DNA of 64,000 bases from Anseongella ginsenosidimutans (lineage in GTDB: Bacteria > Bacteroidota > Bacteroidia > Sphingobacteriales > Sphingobacteriaceae). Positions 42,076-50,566 of the stretch are shown piece by piece. Within the stretch, counting starts at the first letter, position 1, and the number at the start of each line of letters is the position of its first letter. Position numbers and translations under genes: made by a program. The stretch lies in the NCBI RefSeq assembly GCF_008033235.1, contig NZ_CP042432.1, positions 310,001 through 374,000 of the forward strand, written 5' to 3'. Under the pieces are notes generated by a model, which made no database searches, was not told the DNA's origin, and saw only the letters and a list, made by a program, of their open reading frames with translations.

Positions 42076-43296
42076 ACTCCCGTCAAGCGGCCATACCCGG
42101 TAAGCTTCCCCTTCGCTGAATAGTTCTTTTTCCGCAGGCAATTCGATAAATCCTTCCGCCAGCTGCATACTGACCAGGTCTCCGGAACCCTGGCCTCTTA
42201 AAGGATAAGCCCTCAACATCCCCCCGTCATCGCAAACAAGCCGGACGGGAAGAAAACAGGTAAGTTTAGGCGAAAAATTTACCGGTTCACTTAACCTGGC
42301 ATGCAATGATGCCGCCTGTTTTCCTTTCAGGCCCTCCAGGATCCAGGGGATCACATAACGGCAACAGGCCGCCATGCAGGATACCGGGTTTCCCGGCAAA
42401 CCGAAGAACACTTTACCGTTTTCCCAACAGCCAAATAGCAGGGGCTTTCCCGGCCGCTGGGCCACTTTATGAAACAGCACGCTGCCCTTCGTTTCCTTCA
42501 GCAAACCGGGAATCAAGTCCTTCCTGCCCGCAGAAACGCCGCCCGTGGAAATAAGGCAATCATCCGGGCCTTCTTTCAGCTCCCTTAGCAAGGCCCCTAT
42601 CTGACCGGGATGATCCCGCACATAATGGATACGGCAGGAAACCCCGTAACTCCGCAAAAGGGCGCTGATCGCATAACCGTTGGATTGCCTGATCTGCTCA
42701 GGCAGCGGCTCTTCCGATACAGGTACCAGCTCATCTCCGCTGCAAACGATGCTCACCCGGGGCATGCGGCTTACTTTTACCATAGAAACGCCCGCGGAAG
42801 CCAGGACAGCAATAACCGGTGACGTAATCCGAACGCCTTCTTCAAGCAGTACGCTTCCCTTCGCAGCATCCGAACCTTGCGAATGGATATGCTGGCCGGC
42901 TTCCGGAAATATGGACGCCTTCAGCTGGTACCAGGTACCATCCTCTTCGGAAAGCGCTTCCAATTGCTCATAAGGTATTACTGCATCAGTACCGGGAGGG
43001 AGTACCGATCCCGTCATTACTTCCATACAGGCATCCGGGCCCGTTGCCTGCCCGGGCGGAGCTTCGCCGGCTCCAAGAAAGCCCTGCCGGTAAAACTTTC
43101 GCTTTCCCTGCAGGAATGAACGGGAATCAATGGCAATTCCGTCCATGCAAACCCTGTTAAACGGCGGCAGGTCCCTGTCGGCAAGCACCTGTTGGCGAAG
43201 CACCCGGCCTGCGCTTTCCTGCAGCGGAACAACTTCCTTCCCAAAGTCAGGGGAAGTATTCATCACACGATCAAAGGCTTCATTTACTGCGATCAT
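42061..43296 (-). CDS. moeA: MoeA, molybdopterin molybdenumtransferase
   Basis: The frame is open to 43422, but ATG 43296 (MIAVNEAFDRVMN) gives the normal start and 411 residues. MoeA inserts molybdate into adenylated molybdopterin. Characteristic parts are DRDLPPFNRVCMDGIAIDSR, GSVLPPGTDAVIPYE, VSIVCSGDELVPV, DDCLISTGGVSAGRKDLI and KPLLFGCWENGKVFFGLPGN. It is divergent from moaC across a symmetric promoter region. MogA, which makes the adenylated substrate, is not encoded in the window. Confidence 0.95.
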   Translation of the reverse strand: MIAVNEAFDRVMNTSPDFGKEVVPLQESAGRVLRQQVLADRDLPPFNRVCMDGIAIDSRSFLQGKRKFYRQGFLGAGEAPPGQATGPDACMEVMTGSVLPPGTDAVIPYEQLEALSEEDGTWYQLKASIFPEAGQHIHSQGSDAAKGSVLLEEGVRITSPVIAVLASAGVSMVKVSRMPRVSIVCSGDELVPVSEEPLPEQIRQSNGYAISALLRSYGVSCRIHYVRDHPGQIGALLRELKEGPDDCLISTGGVSAGRKDLIPGLLKETKGSVLFHKVAQRPGKPLLFGCWENGKVFFGLPGNPVSCMAACCRYVIPWILEGLKGKQAASLHARLSEPVNFSPKLTCFLPVRLVCDDGGMLRAYPLRGQGSGDLVSMQLAEGFIELPAEKELFSEGEAYRVWPLDGSLILP

Positions 43297-43311
43297 TCCG
43301 CCATATTTCCC

Positions 43312-43337
43312 GTAAAGATAAGTATCCCTATCTTTAC
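43312..43337. promoter_or_regulatory. Symmetric divergent promoter of moeA and moaC
   Basis: GTAAAGATA (43312-43320) and TATCTTTAC (43329-43337) form a perfect 9-bp inverted repeat with an 8-bp spacer. Each arm is a -7 box (TATCTTTA) for one direction, placed 8 bases before the moaC ATG and 16 before the moeA ATG. The two polymerase sites would overlap, so firing is likely mutually exclusive, or the repeat is an operator. Confidence 0.5.
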
Positions 43338-43344
43338 AGGAAAT

Positions 43345-43842
43345 ATGGTAGCACGCAAAAAAACCTTTACGCACCTTGGAAATCAGAAGGAAGCTTCCAT
43401 GGTGGCTATTGACGGAAAACAACCTTCCAGGCGGACAGCTGTGGCCGAATGTACGGTCCGGCTTCCGCCGGCCCTGGAGCAGGCCTTAAAAGACAACGAA
43501 CTTTATACCCCAAAAGGAGCGGTATTTGAAACTGCGCGCATTGCGGGCATCATGGGGGTGAAAAAGACGGCCGACCTGATACCGCTCTGCCATACCATCC
43601 TGATCGAAAAATGTTCCCTGGATTTCCGCCTGGAAGAAGGGGGAACGGTCGTGATCCGATGCACAGTAGGCACCACCGGTAAAACCGGGGTGGAAATGGA
43701 AGCCCTGACCGGTGCAGGCATTGCCGCGCTTACCGTTTATGATATGTGCAAAGCTGTTTCGCAGGAAATTATTATCGGACCGCTTCAGCTGCTGGAAAAA
43801 ACCGGGGGACAGAGCGATTATAAAAAGGAAAATAATGGTTGA
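43345..43842 (+). CDS. moaC: MoaC, cyclic pyranopterin monophosphate synthase
   Basis: The frame is open from 43192, but ATG 43345 (MVARKKTFTHLGNQKEASMV) is the proper start, giving 165 residues. It converts the MoaA product to cPMP. Conserved segments are KGAVFETARIAGIMGVKKTA, LIPLCHTILIEKCSLDFRLE and GVEMEALTGAGIAALTVYDM. The stop overlaps the mobA start by 8 bp. Confidence 0.96.
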   Translation: MVARKKTFTHLGNQKEASMVAIDGKQPSRRTAVAECTVRLPPALEQALKDNELYTPKGAVFETARIAGIMGVKKTADLIPLCHTILIEKCSLDFRLEEGGTVVIRCTVGTTGKTGVEMEALTGAGIAALTVYDMCKAVSQEIIIGPLQLLEKTGGQSDYKKENNG

Positions 43843-44467
43843 CAACCATCATAAGCCGCTGCCTCGCGGACTAAATGGCCTGATCCTTTGCGGAGGGCAG
43901 AGCCGGCGGATGCAAACAGACAAAAGCCTGCTGGAATACCGGCGCCTTCCCCACTGGCAATATGTTCAGGCCTTGCTGGAGCCCTTTGTAAGCGAAACCT
44001 GGGTATCCTGCCGGAAAGAACAAGCTTCGCAATTCGCGGGAACCGCGGGCCTGTTGTTTGACGATGACAACTCCGGCATGGCAGGGCCTGCGGCCGGGAT
44101 GCTGGCCGCCCACCGGCGCTTTCCCGCTACAGGCTGGCTGGTGGTAGCCTGCGACCTGCCTCTTGTTACCGCTGAAAGCATCCAGGCCCTGGTTAAGGGC
44201 CGGGATCCGTCGCTTCAAGCTACCGCTATACTGAACCCCGAGAAAGAATGGCCCGAGCCCTTGCTGGCCATCTGGGAACCTTCCGGCTTGCAGGTTCTGG
44301 AAGAAAATGCCGGGGAGGGCCGCTGCTGTCCGCGAAAAACGCTGCAGCAATTAACATCCGCATTGATCAGCTGTTCAAACCCGGCAGAACTGTTTAATGC
44401 CAATACGCCCGGGGAGCGCCTGCTGGCGGAAAAAGAGCTGGCAGAAAAGCTTTCAGGGAAAAGCTGA
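43835..44467 (+). CDS. mobA: MobA-like molybdenum cofactor guanylyltransferase
   Basis: ATG 43835 gives 210 residues. The frame further upstream is only a shadow of moaC. The nucleotide-binding motif GLILCGGQSRRMQTDKSLLE and the metal-binding CDLPLVT are present. It joins GMP to Mo-molybdopterin for bis-MGD enzymes such as the nitrate reductase in this island. The final 15 bp overlap the convergent moaE gene. Confidence 0.93.
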   Translation: MVDNHHKPLPRGLNGLILCGGQSRRMQTDKSLLEYRRLPHWQYVQALLEPFVSETWVSCRKEQASQFAGTAGLLFDDDNSGMAGPAAGMLAAHRRFPATGWLVVACDLPLVTAESIQALVKGRDPSLQATAILNPEKEWPEPLLAIWEPSGLQVLEENAGEGRCCPRKTLQQLTSALISCSNPAELFNANTPGERLLAEKELAEKLSGKS

Positions 44468-44863
44468 AACCCATATCTCCCCGTCTTCGAAGAATTCCTT
44501 TTTCCAGATAGGCACCTGTTGTTTTAGCCTGTCAATACAAAACCGGCAGGCTGCGAAGGCGGCATCCCTGTGAGCCGCTGAAACGGCGATAATGACCACC
44601 GCTTCGCCGGGAAATTTTTCTCCCGTCACATGGAGAATGGCAATGTCATGGACTTCGTAGTCCCTGATAGCTCCCGAAGCAATTTTTTCCATTTCGGTAA
44701 GCGCCATTGCATCATAACATTCAAACTGCAGTTTTCTAACTCCCCTGCCCCCGGAGTGATTGCGTACCCTTCCCACGAATATATTTTCACCACCTGCTAA
44801 AGGAGAACGGATGTGAACCAAGGCCTCTTCAAGGCTTATTTCAGAAGCGATACGGACAAGCAT
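44453..44863 (-). CDS. moaE: MoaE, molybdopterin synthase large subunit
   Basis: This 136-residue protein pairs with MoaD to insert sulfur into cPMP. Motifs are GGENIFVGRVRNHSGGRGVR, LQFECYDAMA, AILHVTGEKFPGEAVVIIAV and the catalytic lysines in WKKEFFEDGE. It lies 10 bp downstream of moaD. Confidence 0.95.
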   Translation of the reverse strand: MLVRIASEISLEEALVHIRSPLAGGENIFVGRVRNHSGGRGVRKLQFECYDAMALTEMEKIASGAIRDYEVHDIAILHVTGEKFPGEAVVIIAVSAAHRDAAFAACRFCIDRLKQQVPIWKKEFFEDGEIWVSAFP

Positions 44864-44873
44864 TTTACGATTA

Positions 44874-45110
44874 TTATCCCCCGCTTACCGGGGGTATTAA
44901 GGCCACTTCATCGCTGCCGGAAATCGGGCAGGCATCTTCCGCATATTCGCGGTTCACCGCTACCATAAGGGAATTCAGGCGTTTCAGGCCGGGATAATGC
45001 TGTTGAAGGAAAACGCGTAGTTTTTTCACCGAATCAATTTCCGGCGGCAGGGAAATATTCCGTGCGCCCATTACCTCGGAAGCCGCACCAAACACAAGCA
45101 ATTTTGTCAT
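44874..45110 (-). CDS. moaD: MoaD, molybdopterin synthase sulfur-carrier subunit
   Basis: This 78-residue ubiquitin-like protein ends VALIPPVSGG, with the C-terminal Gly-Gly that is adenylated and thiocarboxylated by a ThiF-type activator. It begins MTKLLVFGAASEVMGARNI. The activator is probably the protein encoded at 46547-47302. Confidence 0.95.
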   Translation of the reverse strand: MTKLLVFGAASEVMGARNISLPPEIDSVKKLRVFLQQHYPGLKRLNSLMVAVNREYAEDACPISGSDEVALIPPVSGG

Positions 45111-45148
45111 TTATATAAATTTAACAAGATATTAGTATAATATATGCA

Positions 45149-45156
45149 TATATTTG
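45149..45156 (+). promoter_or_regulatory. Bacteroidota -7 promoter box for 45177-46531
   Basis: TATATTTG is a perfect match, 20 bases before the ATG at 45177 and within the divergent gap to moaD. It is embedded in an A/T-rich stretch, and no TTG is obvious. Confidence 0.5.
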
Positions 45157-45176
45157 TATCAATCATTACAAAAATA

Positions 45177-45551
45177 ATGAAAATACGCATAAAAAATAAC
45201 ACAATAAGATACAGATTGGACATTTCGGACATAGAAAACCTGAAAACTTGCGGATGTTGTGAAGAAAAAACACAGATAATGGACAATTTGTGGAAATTTT
45301 CAATCAAATCATGTCAGGAAAAACCAAACTACGTTTCTTCAGCTCCATTTTATGTAGAAATAGGGATAAACGCGACTGAACTTCTTTCCATATTAACTGG
45401 TCCCGCAGAAGGGATTCAGCTAGCGATCCCTAACCCCGACGGTTCTATACTTAGGATCACCATAGAAAAAGACTTTCGGTGCCTCGTCCCGCGGGGCGAA
45501 GAAGACGCCAGGGGCTTTGAACATCCCATGGAAGGGAAAATCATCTGCTAA
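45177..45551 (+). CDS. DUF7009-type small conserved protein
   Basis: The frame is open from 45144, but ATG 45177 (MKIRIKNNTIRYRLDISDIE) fits the family start, giving 124 residues. The C-terminal part has LRITIEKDFRCLVPRGEEDA. Short proteins with the MKIRIKxNxIRxRL start are common beside molybdenum cofactor genes of Bacteroidota, and their role is unknown. The gene ends 2 bp before moaA, so the two are almost certainly translated from one message. Confidence 0.75.
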   Translation: MKIRIKNNTIRYRLDISDIENLKTCGCCEEKTQIMDNLWKFSIKSCQEKPNYVSSAPFYVEIGINATELLSILTGPAEGIQLAIPNPDGSILRITIEKDFRCLVPRGEEDARGFEHPMEGKIIC

Positions 45552-45553
45552 AC

Positions 45554-46531
45554 ATGCTTATCGATAACCACCACCGCAGCATTAGCTACCTGAGGTTATC
45601 GGTCACCGATCGCTGCAATCTCCGGTGCAGCTACTGCATGCCTGCTACCATCCGGTTCCGGAACAGGAAAGAATTGCTCAGCGATGAAGAAATAATCCGC
45701 CTGGCCGCGGTCCTTGCCCCGGAAGGTATTAACAAAGTCCGTATCACCGGGGGAGAACCCTTTTCCCGCCGCGGGCTCCCCCTGCTGCTGGAACGTCTTT
45801 TAAAAATAAAGGGCATAGAAACGCTTAGCCTTACCAGCAACGGCATCCTTGCCCTTCCCTACCTGGAGACGCTGGCAGGACTGGGCATCAGGGACATTAA
45901 TCTCAGCATGGATACCCTGCAAAAAAAGCGCTTCCGGGAAATCACCGGGAGCGATACGTTCCACCTGGTCTGGAAAGCTTTCGAAAAATGCCTTCACCTT
46001 AAAATGAGGCTCCGGATCAATACCGTCGTAATGGCGGGGATAAACACGGATGAACTCCGCGATTTCGCGCTGTTAACGGCTTTGTACCCGGTGGACGTGC
46101 GGTTAATTGAAGAAATGCCGTTTAACGGGAAAAGCGATCCGGGCAGGCATTCTTCCTGGGACCACCGGCGTATCCTTGCGGAGCTGTCCTCCTGCGCGGA
46201 GTTGGAAGAAAGGCCCCGGCTTCCCGGAGCCACCGCCACCAATTACAAGGTAAAGGGCCATGTAGGCAGTATTGGAATAATTCCCGCCTACAGCCGTACG
46301 TTTTGCGGCACCTGCAACCGCCTCCGGATCACTTCCACGGGTGCGATAAAGACTTGCCTGTACGGAGACGATGTCTTAAATGTCAGGGACCTGATGCGAA
46401 GCGGAGCCAGCGATAGTGCGCTGCTGGAAAGAATAAATGCCGCCCTTGGCAACAGGCATTTGAACGGTTGGGAAGCCGCGGGAAACCGGCAGAATGCCTT
46501 ACTGGAGAATATGTCGGCCATCGGGGGCTAG
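45554..46531 (+). CDS. moaA: MoaA, GTP 3',8-cyclase
   Basis: This 325-residue radical SAM enzyme performs the first step of molybdenum cofactor synthesis. The N-terminal cluster motif is DRCNLRCSYCMP. The C-terminal cluster is FCGTCNRLRITSTGAIKTC. The chain ends in the Gly-Gly tail (SAIGG) required for activity. ITGGEPFSRRGL and the segment LRINTVVMAGIN are also typical. Confidence 0.96.
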   Translation: MLIDNHHRSISYLRLSVTDRCNLRCSYCMPATIRFRNRKELLSDEEIIRLAAVLAPEGINKVRITGGEPFSRRGLPLLLERLLKIKGIETLSLTSNGILALPYLETLAGLGIRDINLSMDTLQKKRFREITGSDTFHLVWKAFEKCLHLKMRLRINTVVMAGINTDELRDFALLTALYPVDVRLIEEMPFNGKSDPGRHSSWDHRRILAELSSCAELEERPRLPGATATNYKVKGHVGSIGIIPAYSRTFCGTCNRLRITSTGAIKTCLYGDDVLNVRDLMRSGASDSALLERINAALGNRHLNGWEAAGNRQNALLENMSAIGG

Positions 46532-46546
46532 GGCCGTATCAGGATA

Positions 46547-47302
46547 CTAAAAGTATTGCCAGTAAGATGCAGCCAGCTCCCTGATCTGCAGATTAGCAGG
46601 ATCAGGACGGCAGCGAATCTGCAGTTGCCCGCCGGTGAGCATATCAATGCAAAGGAGCTGATTGGCAAGCGGGCTTCCAATGCCACAGATCACCTTCAGG
46701 GCTTCCGCCGCCTGGTAGGAACCGATAATGCCCGGTAGTATGCCCAGCACGCCGGTTTCATTGCAACCGGGAACCGCGGCATTCCCGGGAACCTGGGGAA
46801 AGAGGCAACGGTAAGTTGCGCTACCCCTGAAATTACAAACGCTCAGCTGCCCCTCATACTGGAAGACGGCGCCATAAATGAAAGGTTTTCCCAACATCAC
46901 GCAGGCGTCATTGACAAGATATCGTGTGCCTATGTTATCACAGCCGTCAATCACCAGGTCATAACTACCGATGATCTCCAGGGCATTTTCGACCCGGAGA
47001 AAAGCGGCGTGCGGAACAAGTTCAACATCGGGATTTTGCGCCGACAGCTTTGCGATGGCCGCGTACAGCTTTGGCTTTCCCGCATCACGCGTCTCGTAAA
47101 GCACCTGCCGGTGCAGATTGGAAAGCGCCACACGGTCATTCTCGATAATACCAAGGGTCCCCACCCCCATCGCAGTAAGGTACTGCAATACCGGCATACT
47201 GAGCCCGCCGGCGCCAACTACCAATACCCTGGCCTGGCTAAGGGCCTCCTGTTTTTCCCGGCCAAAACCGGTTAACTGCATTTGTCTTTCATATCGTCCC
47301 AT
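46547..47302 (-). CDS. moeB: ThiF/MoeB/HesA-family adenylyltransferase
   Basis: This 251-residue E1-like enzyme adenylates the C-terminal Gly of a sulfur carrier, most likely MoaD here. The ATP site VLVVGAGGLSMPVLQYL, the SNLHRQVLY segment, DGCDNIGTRYLVND and PGCNETGVLGILPGIIGSYQ are clear. The usual zinc site of two CxxC pairs is incomplete: only one Cys remains in TYRCLFP and the C-terminal CPxC pair is missing. It may lack zinc. The start overlaps the end of the upstream methylase gene by 14 bp. ThiF (thiamine) is an alternative, but the context favours MoeB. Confidence 0.85.
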   Translation of the reverse strand: MGRYERQMQLTGFGREKQEALSQARVLVVGAGGLSMPVLQYLTAMGVGTLGIIENDRVALSNLHRQVLYETRDAGKPKLYAAIAKLSAQNPDVELVPHAAFLRVENALEIIGSYDLVIDGCDNIGTRYLVNDACVMLGKPFIYGAVFQYEGQLSVCNFRGSATYRCLFPQVPGNAAVPGCNETGVLGILPGIIGSYQAAEALKVICGIGSPLANQLLCIDMLTGGQLQIRCRPDPANLQIRELAASYWQYF

Positions 47303-47951
47303 AGGATTCCGGTATATTTTGCGTGGCGGAAAGCGACTGCGTGCCGTTTTGCTCTTTTCTCGTCATGATTATCAGATCATCCTCCATTATGGTGAGGGCA
47401 TCTTCTCCTTTTCGCACCTGGCCGATGATTTCCAGCAGCCGTTCTTTATACATGCCGGTATTACGCAGTACCAGCGTGGCAGTAGAAGCAGCCGCCAGCG
47501 CGGTATCGCGAAATAACCGGGAGGGAGAATGCATTTCCTTTATGTCCGCCACCCAAAAACTGTGACTTAGCCCCCGGCGCGTGAGAGGGAAACGCCTCAT
47601 AGCTGCCTGAGCCTGTATACGGCTTACACCGGGAATAATTTCCGTCTCATACCCCGCCATCTCAAAAAATTCCACTTCCTTTAAGAGGCCTTCCGTGGAA
47701 ATTGCATCCCCGGGAGAGATACGTACAAGCTGTACGGAGCTTTTCATACCGGAAAATGAAAAAAACCCGGTCGCCTCCCGCAGATCCTCCGCAATTATGC
47801 AGTTGTGAGGCACAAATTCTTTTAATACTTCTGTCAGAACCGCCTCCCCGATTAACATATCGGCATTCAGGAGTGCATTTACCGCCTTCAAGGGCAGCAG
47901 ATCGGCAGCTCCGGCCGTCATATGGATAAATATCGCCTTCATCGGGGACAA
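47289..47951 (-). CDS. Divergent SUMT/CobA-like tetrapyrrole methylase
   Basis: This 220-residue protein keeps the tetrapyrrole methylase fold. The C-terminal half has EIIPGVSRIQAQAAMRRFPL and RRGLSHSFWVADI, close to the PGITS and LTHRG motifs of uroporphyrinogen-III methyltransferase. The N-terminal GAGPGD loop is degenerate (MTAGAADLLPLKAVNAL). It may supply precorrin-2 for the siroheme of NirB. No dehydrogenase/ferrochelatase partner is visible. The degenerate loop makes the activity uncertain. Confidence 0.65.
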   Translation of the reverse strand: MSPMKAIFIHMTAGAADLLPLKAVNALLNADMLIGEAVLTEVLKEFVPHNCIIAEDLREATGFFSFSGMKSSVQLVRISPGDAISTEGLLKEVEFFEMAGYETEIIPGVSRIQAQAAMRRFPLTRRGLSHSFWVADIKEMHSPSRLFRDTALAAASTATLVLRNTGMYKERLLEIIGQVRKGEDALTIMEDDLIIMTRKEQNGTQSLSATQNIPESYGTI

Positions 47952-47965
47952 ATATCCGTAATATT

Positions 47966-48029
47966 TACGTATTTTTACGTAATATTTCTTTAAAAGATCT
48001 TCAAAATCTAAAATATATACGTAGTTTTG
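47966..48029 (+). promoter_or_regulatory. nirB control region: paired TACGTA boxes and -7 box
   Basis: TACGTA boxes lie at 47966-47971 and 47976-47981, exactly 10 bp apart, with more copies at 48018-48023 and 48051-48056. The -7 box TAGTTTTG (48022-48029) is a perfect match, with TTC (48000-48002) 19 bases upstream. The pair begins 56 and 46 bp before the -7 box, a position typical for an activator. The same layout is found before narK. Confidence 0.6.
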
Positions 48030-48059
48030 CTTGCGGACACAGAAAAATAATACGTAATC

Positions 48060-50555
48060 ATGAAAGTAGTTGTCATAGGGAACGGCATGGTCGGCTATAA
48101 GTTTTGCGAAAAATTACGTAAGAAAGCCGGCGCCGACCAGATCAGTATTACCGTTTATGGAGAAGAACCCCGGCCCGCCTACGACAGGGTTCACCTCAGC
48201 GAGTATTTCAATGGCAAAAGTGCAAAGGATCTTCTGCTGGCCCCGGCGGCCTGGTACGCAGAAAACCAGGTAAAGCTGGTGACCGGCGAGCTGGTGACCG
48301 CCATTGACCGTGGCAGAAAAACAGTTACCACCCATAAAGGAAACATCGCGCAATATGATAAGCTGGTCCTTGCCACCGGCTCTTCCGCCTTTGTGCCCCG
48401 GATAAAAGGCATTGACAAACAAGGCGTATTTGTTTACCGTACTATTGAAGACCTGAACGCCATCCTGGCCTATGGTAAAAAAGTCCACAAGGCAGCGGTA
48501 ATGGGCGGCGGGCTGCTGGGACTGGAAGCGGCGAAAGCCATGCTGGACATGGGCCTGCAAACTGAGGTCGTTGAATTTGCTCCCAGGCTAATGCCTCGTC
48601 AGCTGGATGAGCGGGGCGCGGAACTGCTCCGGCAGCGGCTGGAAGCGCTTTCCATTACGATACATACCAATAAAAATACGGTGGAACTTGCCGGGGACCA
48701 GGCGCTGAGAGGCCTGAAGTTCGCAGACGGCTCCTTTCTTGAGGCGGCCATGCTCGTCATCTCCGCCGGCATCCGCCCTCGTGATGAGCTGGCCCGGAAT
48801 TCGGGTCTTGCCACCGGCGGGCGCGGGGGAATCATTGTTAACGACCAGCTGCTCACCAACGATCCCGATATTTACACAATCGGCGAGGCCGCGCTTCACA
48901 ATAATATGATATACGGCCTGGTAGCCCCGGGCTATGAGATGGCCGAATGCGTTGCCGCCTCCCTTGCCGGACAGGAAAGCAGGACTTTTTCCGGCTTCGA
49001 TATGTCTGCAAAGCTTAAGCTCATAGGAGTGGACGTTGGCAGTTTCGGCGATCCTTCCGGGGAGCAGGTTCCTGCCGTTCCGATCATCTATGAAGATAAA
49101 TCAAAAGGGATCTATAAAAGGATCAATATTTCCGCCGATGGAAAACAACTTTGCGGAGGCATCCTTGTGGGGGATACTACCTCTTATAATATGCTCCTGC
49201 AGATTACCCAGAACGGGCTGCCCTTACCGGCCGACCCTTCCGAACTGATCCTCGGCGCCCGCGGAAAGGAAAATGAAGGCGGAGCCGGTGTCGAATCGCT
49301 CCCGGGGACAGCGCAGATCTGCTCCTGCGAGAATATTTCAAAGGAAGCAATTTGTTCCGCTATTGAGGAGCAGGGCCTGTCCACGCTTGATGAAGTAAAA
49401 AAGGCTACCGGCGCCTGCACGGGCTGCGGGGGATGCACGCCCATGGTAGCCGACTTGCTTAAATACCTCCTGGAAGCACAGGGCAAAACGGTGAAGAAGG
49501 TTGTTTGCGAGCATTTTGATTATTCCCGCCAGGAATTGCTGGACCTGATCCGCGTGAACAGCTTCCGGAGCTATGACCAGTTGCTGGATGCCTGCGGAAA
49601 AGGCGATGGCTGCGAAATATGCAAGCCGGTTGTGGCCTCCCTCCTTTCCAGCGCCTGGAACGTACCGGTTCCCGAACACAGCACTATCCAGGATACCAAT
49701 GACCGTTTCCTCGCGAATATACAGAAAGGCGGCTCCTATTCGGTGGTTCCCCGCATCCCGGCAGGTGAGATCACGCCCCGCCAGCTGATGGTGATTGCCA
49801 GCGTCGCTGAAAAATACGGGCTGTATACCAAGATCACCGGAGGGCAGCGGATTGACCTCTTCGGCGCCAGCCTGGAACAGCTGCCGGCCATCTGGAAAGA
49901 ACTTACCGATGCCGGCTTTGAGAGCGGACATGCCTACGGGAAAGCCCTGCGCACGGTAAAAAGCTGCGTGGGCTCCACCTGGTGCCGCTATGGCGTACAG
50001 GACTCCGTCAGCTTTGCCGTCGAAATTGAACAACGCTATAAGGGAATCCGCGCCCCGCATAAACTAAAAAGCGCCGTTTCGGGCTGCATCCGCGAATGCG
50101 CCGAGGCGCAGTCAAAGGATTTCGGCATTATCGCCACGGAAAAAGGTTGGAACCTGTACGTATGCGGCAACGGCGGATCCCGCCCGCAGCATGCAAAACT
50201 GCTGGTTACCGACGCCGGCAAAGAAAGCTGCATCCGCTACATTGACCGTTTCCTGATGTTTTACATTAAAACCGCCGACCCGCTTACCCGTACTGCTGCC
50301 TGGCTGAACAAGCTGGAAGGCGGTATCGATTACCTGAAGGACGTCATTGTCAATGATTCGCTGGGAATCGGCGCCCAGCTGGAAAAAGAAATACAGGAAT
50401 TGATCGACAGCTATCATTGCGAATGGAAAAAAGTGGTGGACAGCCCCGCCCTGCAGGCCGGCTTCCGGCATTTTCTGAACAGCGGGGAAACGGACCCTGC
50501 CATGCAATTCACTGAAATGCGGGGACAGAAAGTGCCCCTGGACTGGGAAAAATAA
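48060..50555 (+). CDS. nirB: NirB, assimilatory NAD(P)H-nitrite reductase large subunit
   Basis: This 831-residue enzyme reduces nitrite to ammonium in the cytoplasm with FAD, [2Fe-2S], [4Fe-4S] and siroheme. In order: FAD/NAD domain (VVIGNGMVGYKFCEKL, VLATGSSAFVPR, GGGLLGLEAAKAMLDMG); BFD-type Fe-S domain (CSCENISKEAIC, GACTGCGGCTPMV); a second Cys-rich segment (GKGDGCEICKPVV); the ferredoxin-like half; and the siroheme/Fe4S4 ligands CVGSTWC plus CIREC. All ligands are present. It is followed 11 bp later by nirD. Confidence 0.95.
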   Translation: MKVVVIGNGMVGYKFCEKLRKKAGADQISITVYGEEPRPAYDRVHLSEYFNGKSAKDLLLAPAAWYAENQVKLVTGELVTAIDRGRKTVTTHKGNIAQYDKLVLATGSSAFVPRIKGIDKQGVFVYRTIEDLNAILAYGKKVHKAAVMGGGLLGLEAAKAMLDMGLQTEVVEFAPRLMPRQLDERGAELLRQRLEALSITIHTNKNTVELAGDQALRGLKFADGSFLEAAMLVISAGIRPRDELARNSGLATGGRGGIIVNDQLLTNDPDIYTIGEAALHNNMIYGLVAPGYEMAECVAASLAGQESRTFSGFDMSAKLKLIGVDVGSFGDPSGEQVPAVPIIYEDKSKGIYKRINISADGKQLCGGILVGDTTSYNMLLQITQNGLPLPADPSELILGARGKENEGGAGVESLPGTAQICSCENISKEAICSAIEEQGLSTLDEVKKATGACTGCGGCTPMVADLLKYLLEAQGKTVKKVVCEHFDYSRQELLDLIRVNSFRSYDQLLDACGKGDGCEICKPVVASLLSSAWNVPVPEHSTIQDTNDRFLANIQKGGSYSVVPRIPAGEITPRQLMVIASVAEKYGLYTKITGGQRIDLFGASLEQLPAIWKELTDAGFESGHAYGKALRTVKSCVGSTWCRYGVQDSVSFAVEIEQRYKGIRAPHKLKSAVSGCIRECAEAQSKDFGIIATEKGWNLYVCGNGGSRPQHAKLLVTDAGKESCIRYIDRFLMFYIKTADPLTRTAAWLNKLEGGIDYLKDVIVNDSLGIGAQLEKEIQELIDSYHCEWKKVVDSPALQAGFRHFLNSGETDPAMQFTEMRGQKVPLDWEK

Positions 50556-50566
50556 AAACGAAAAAT

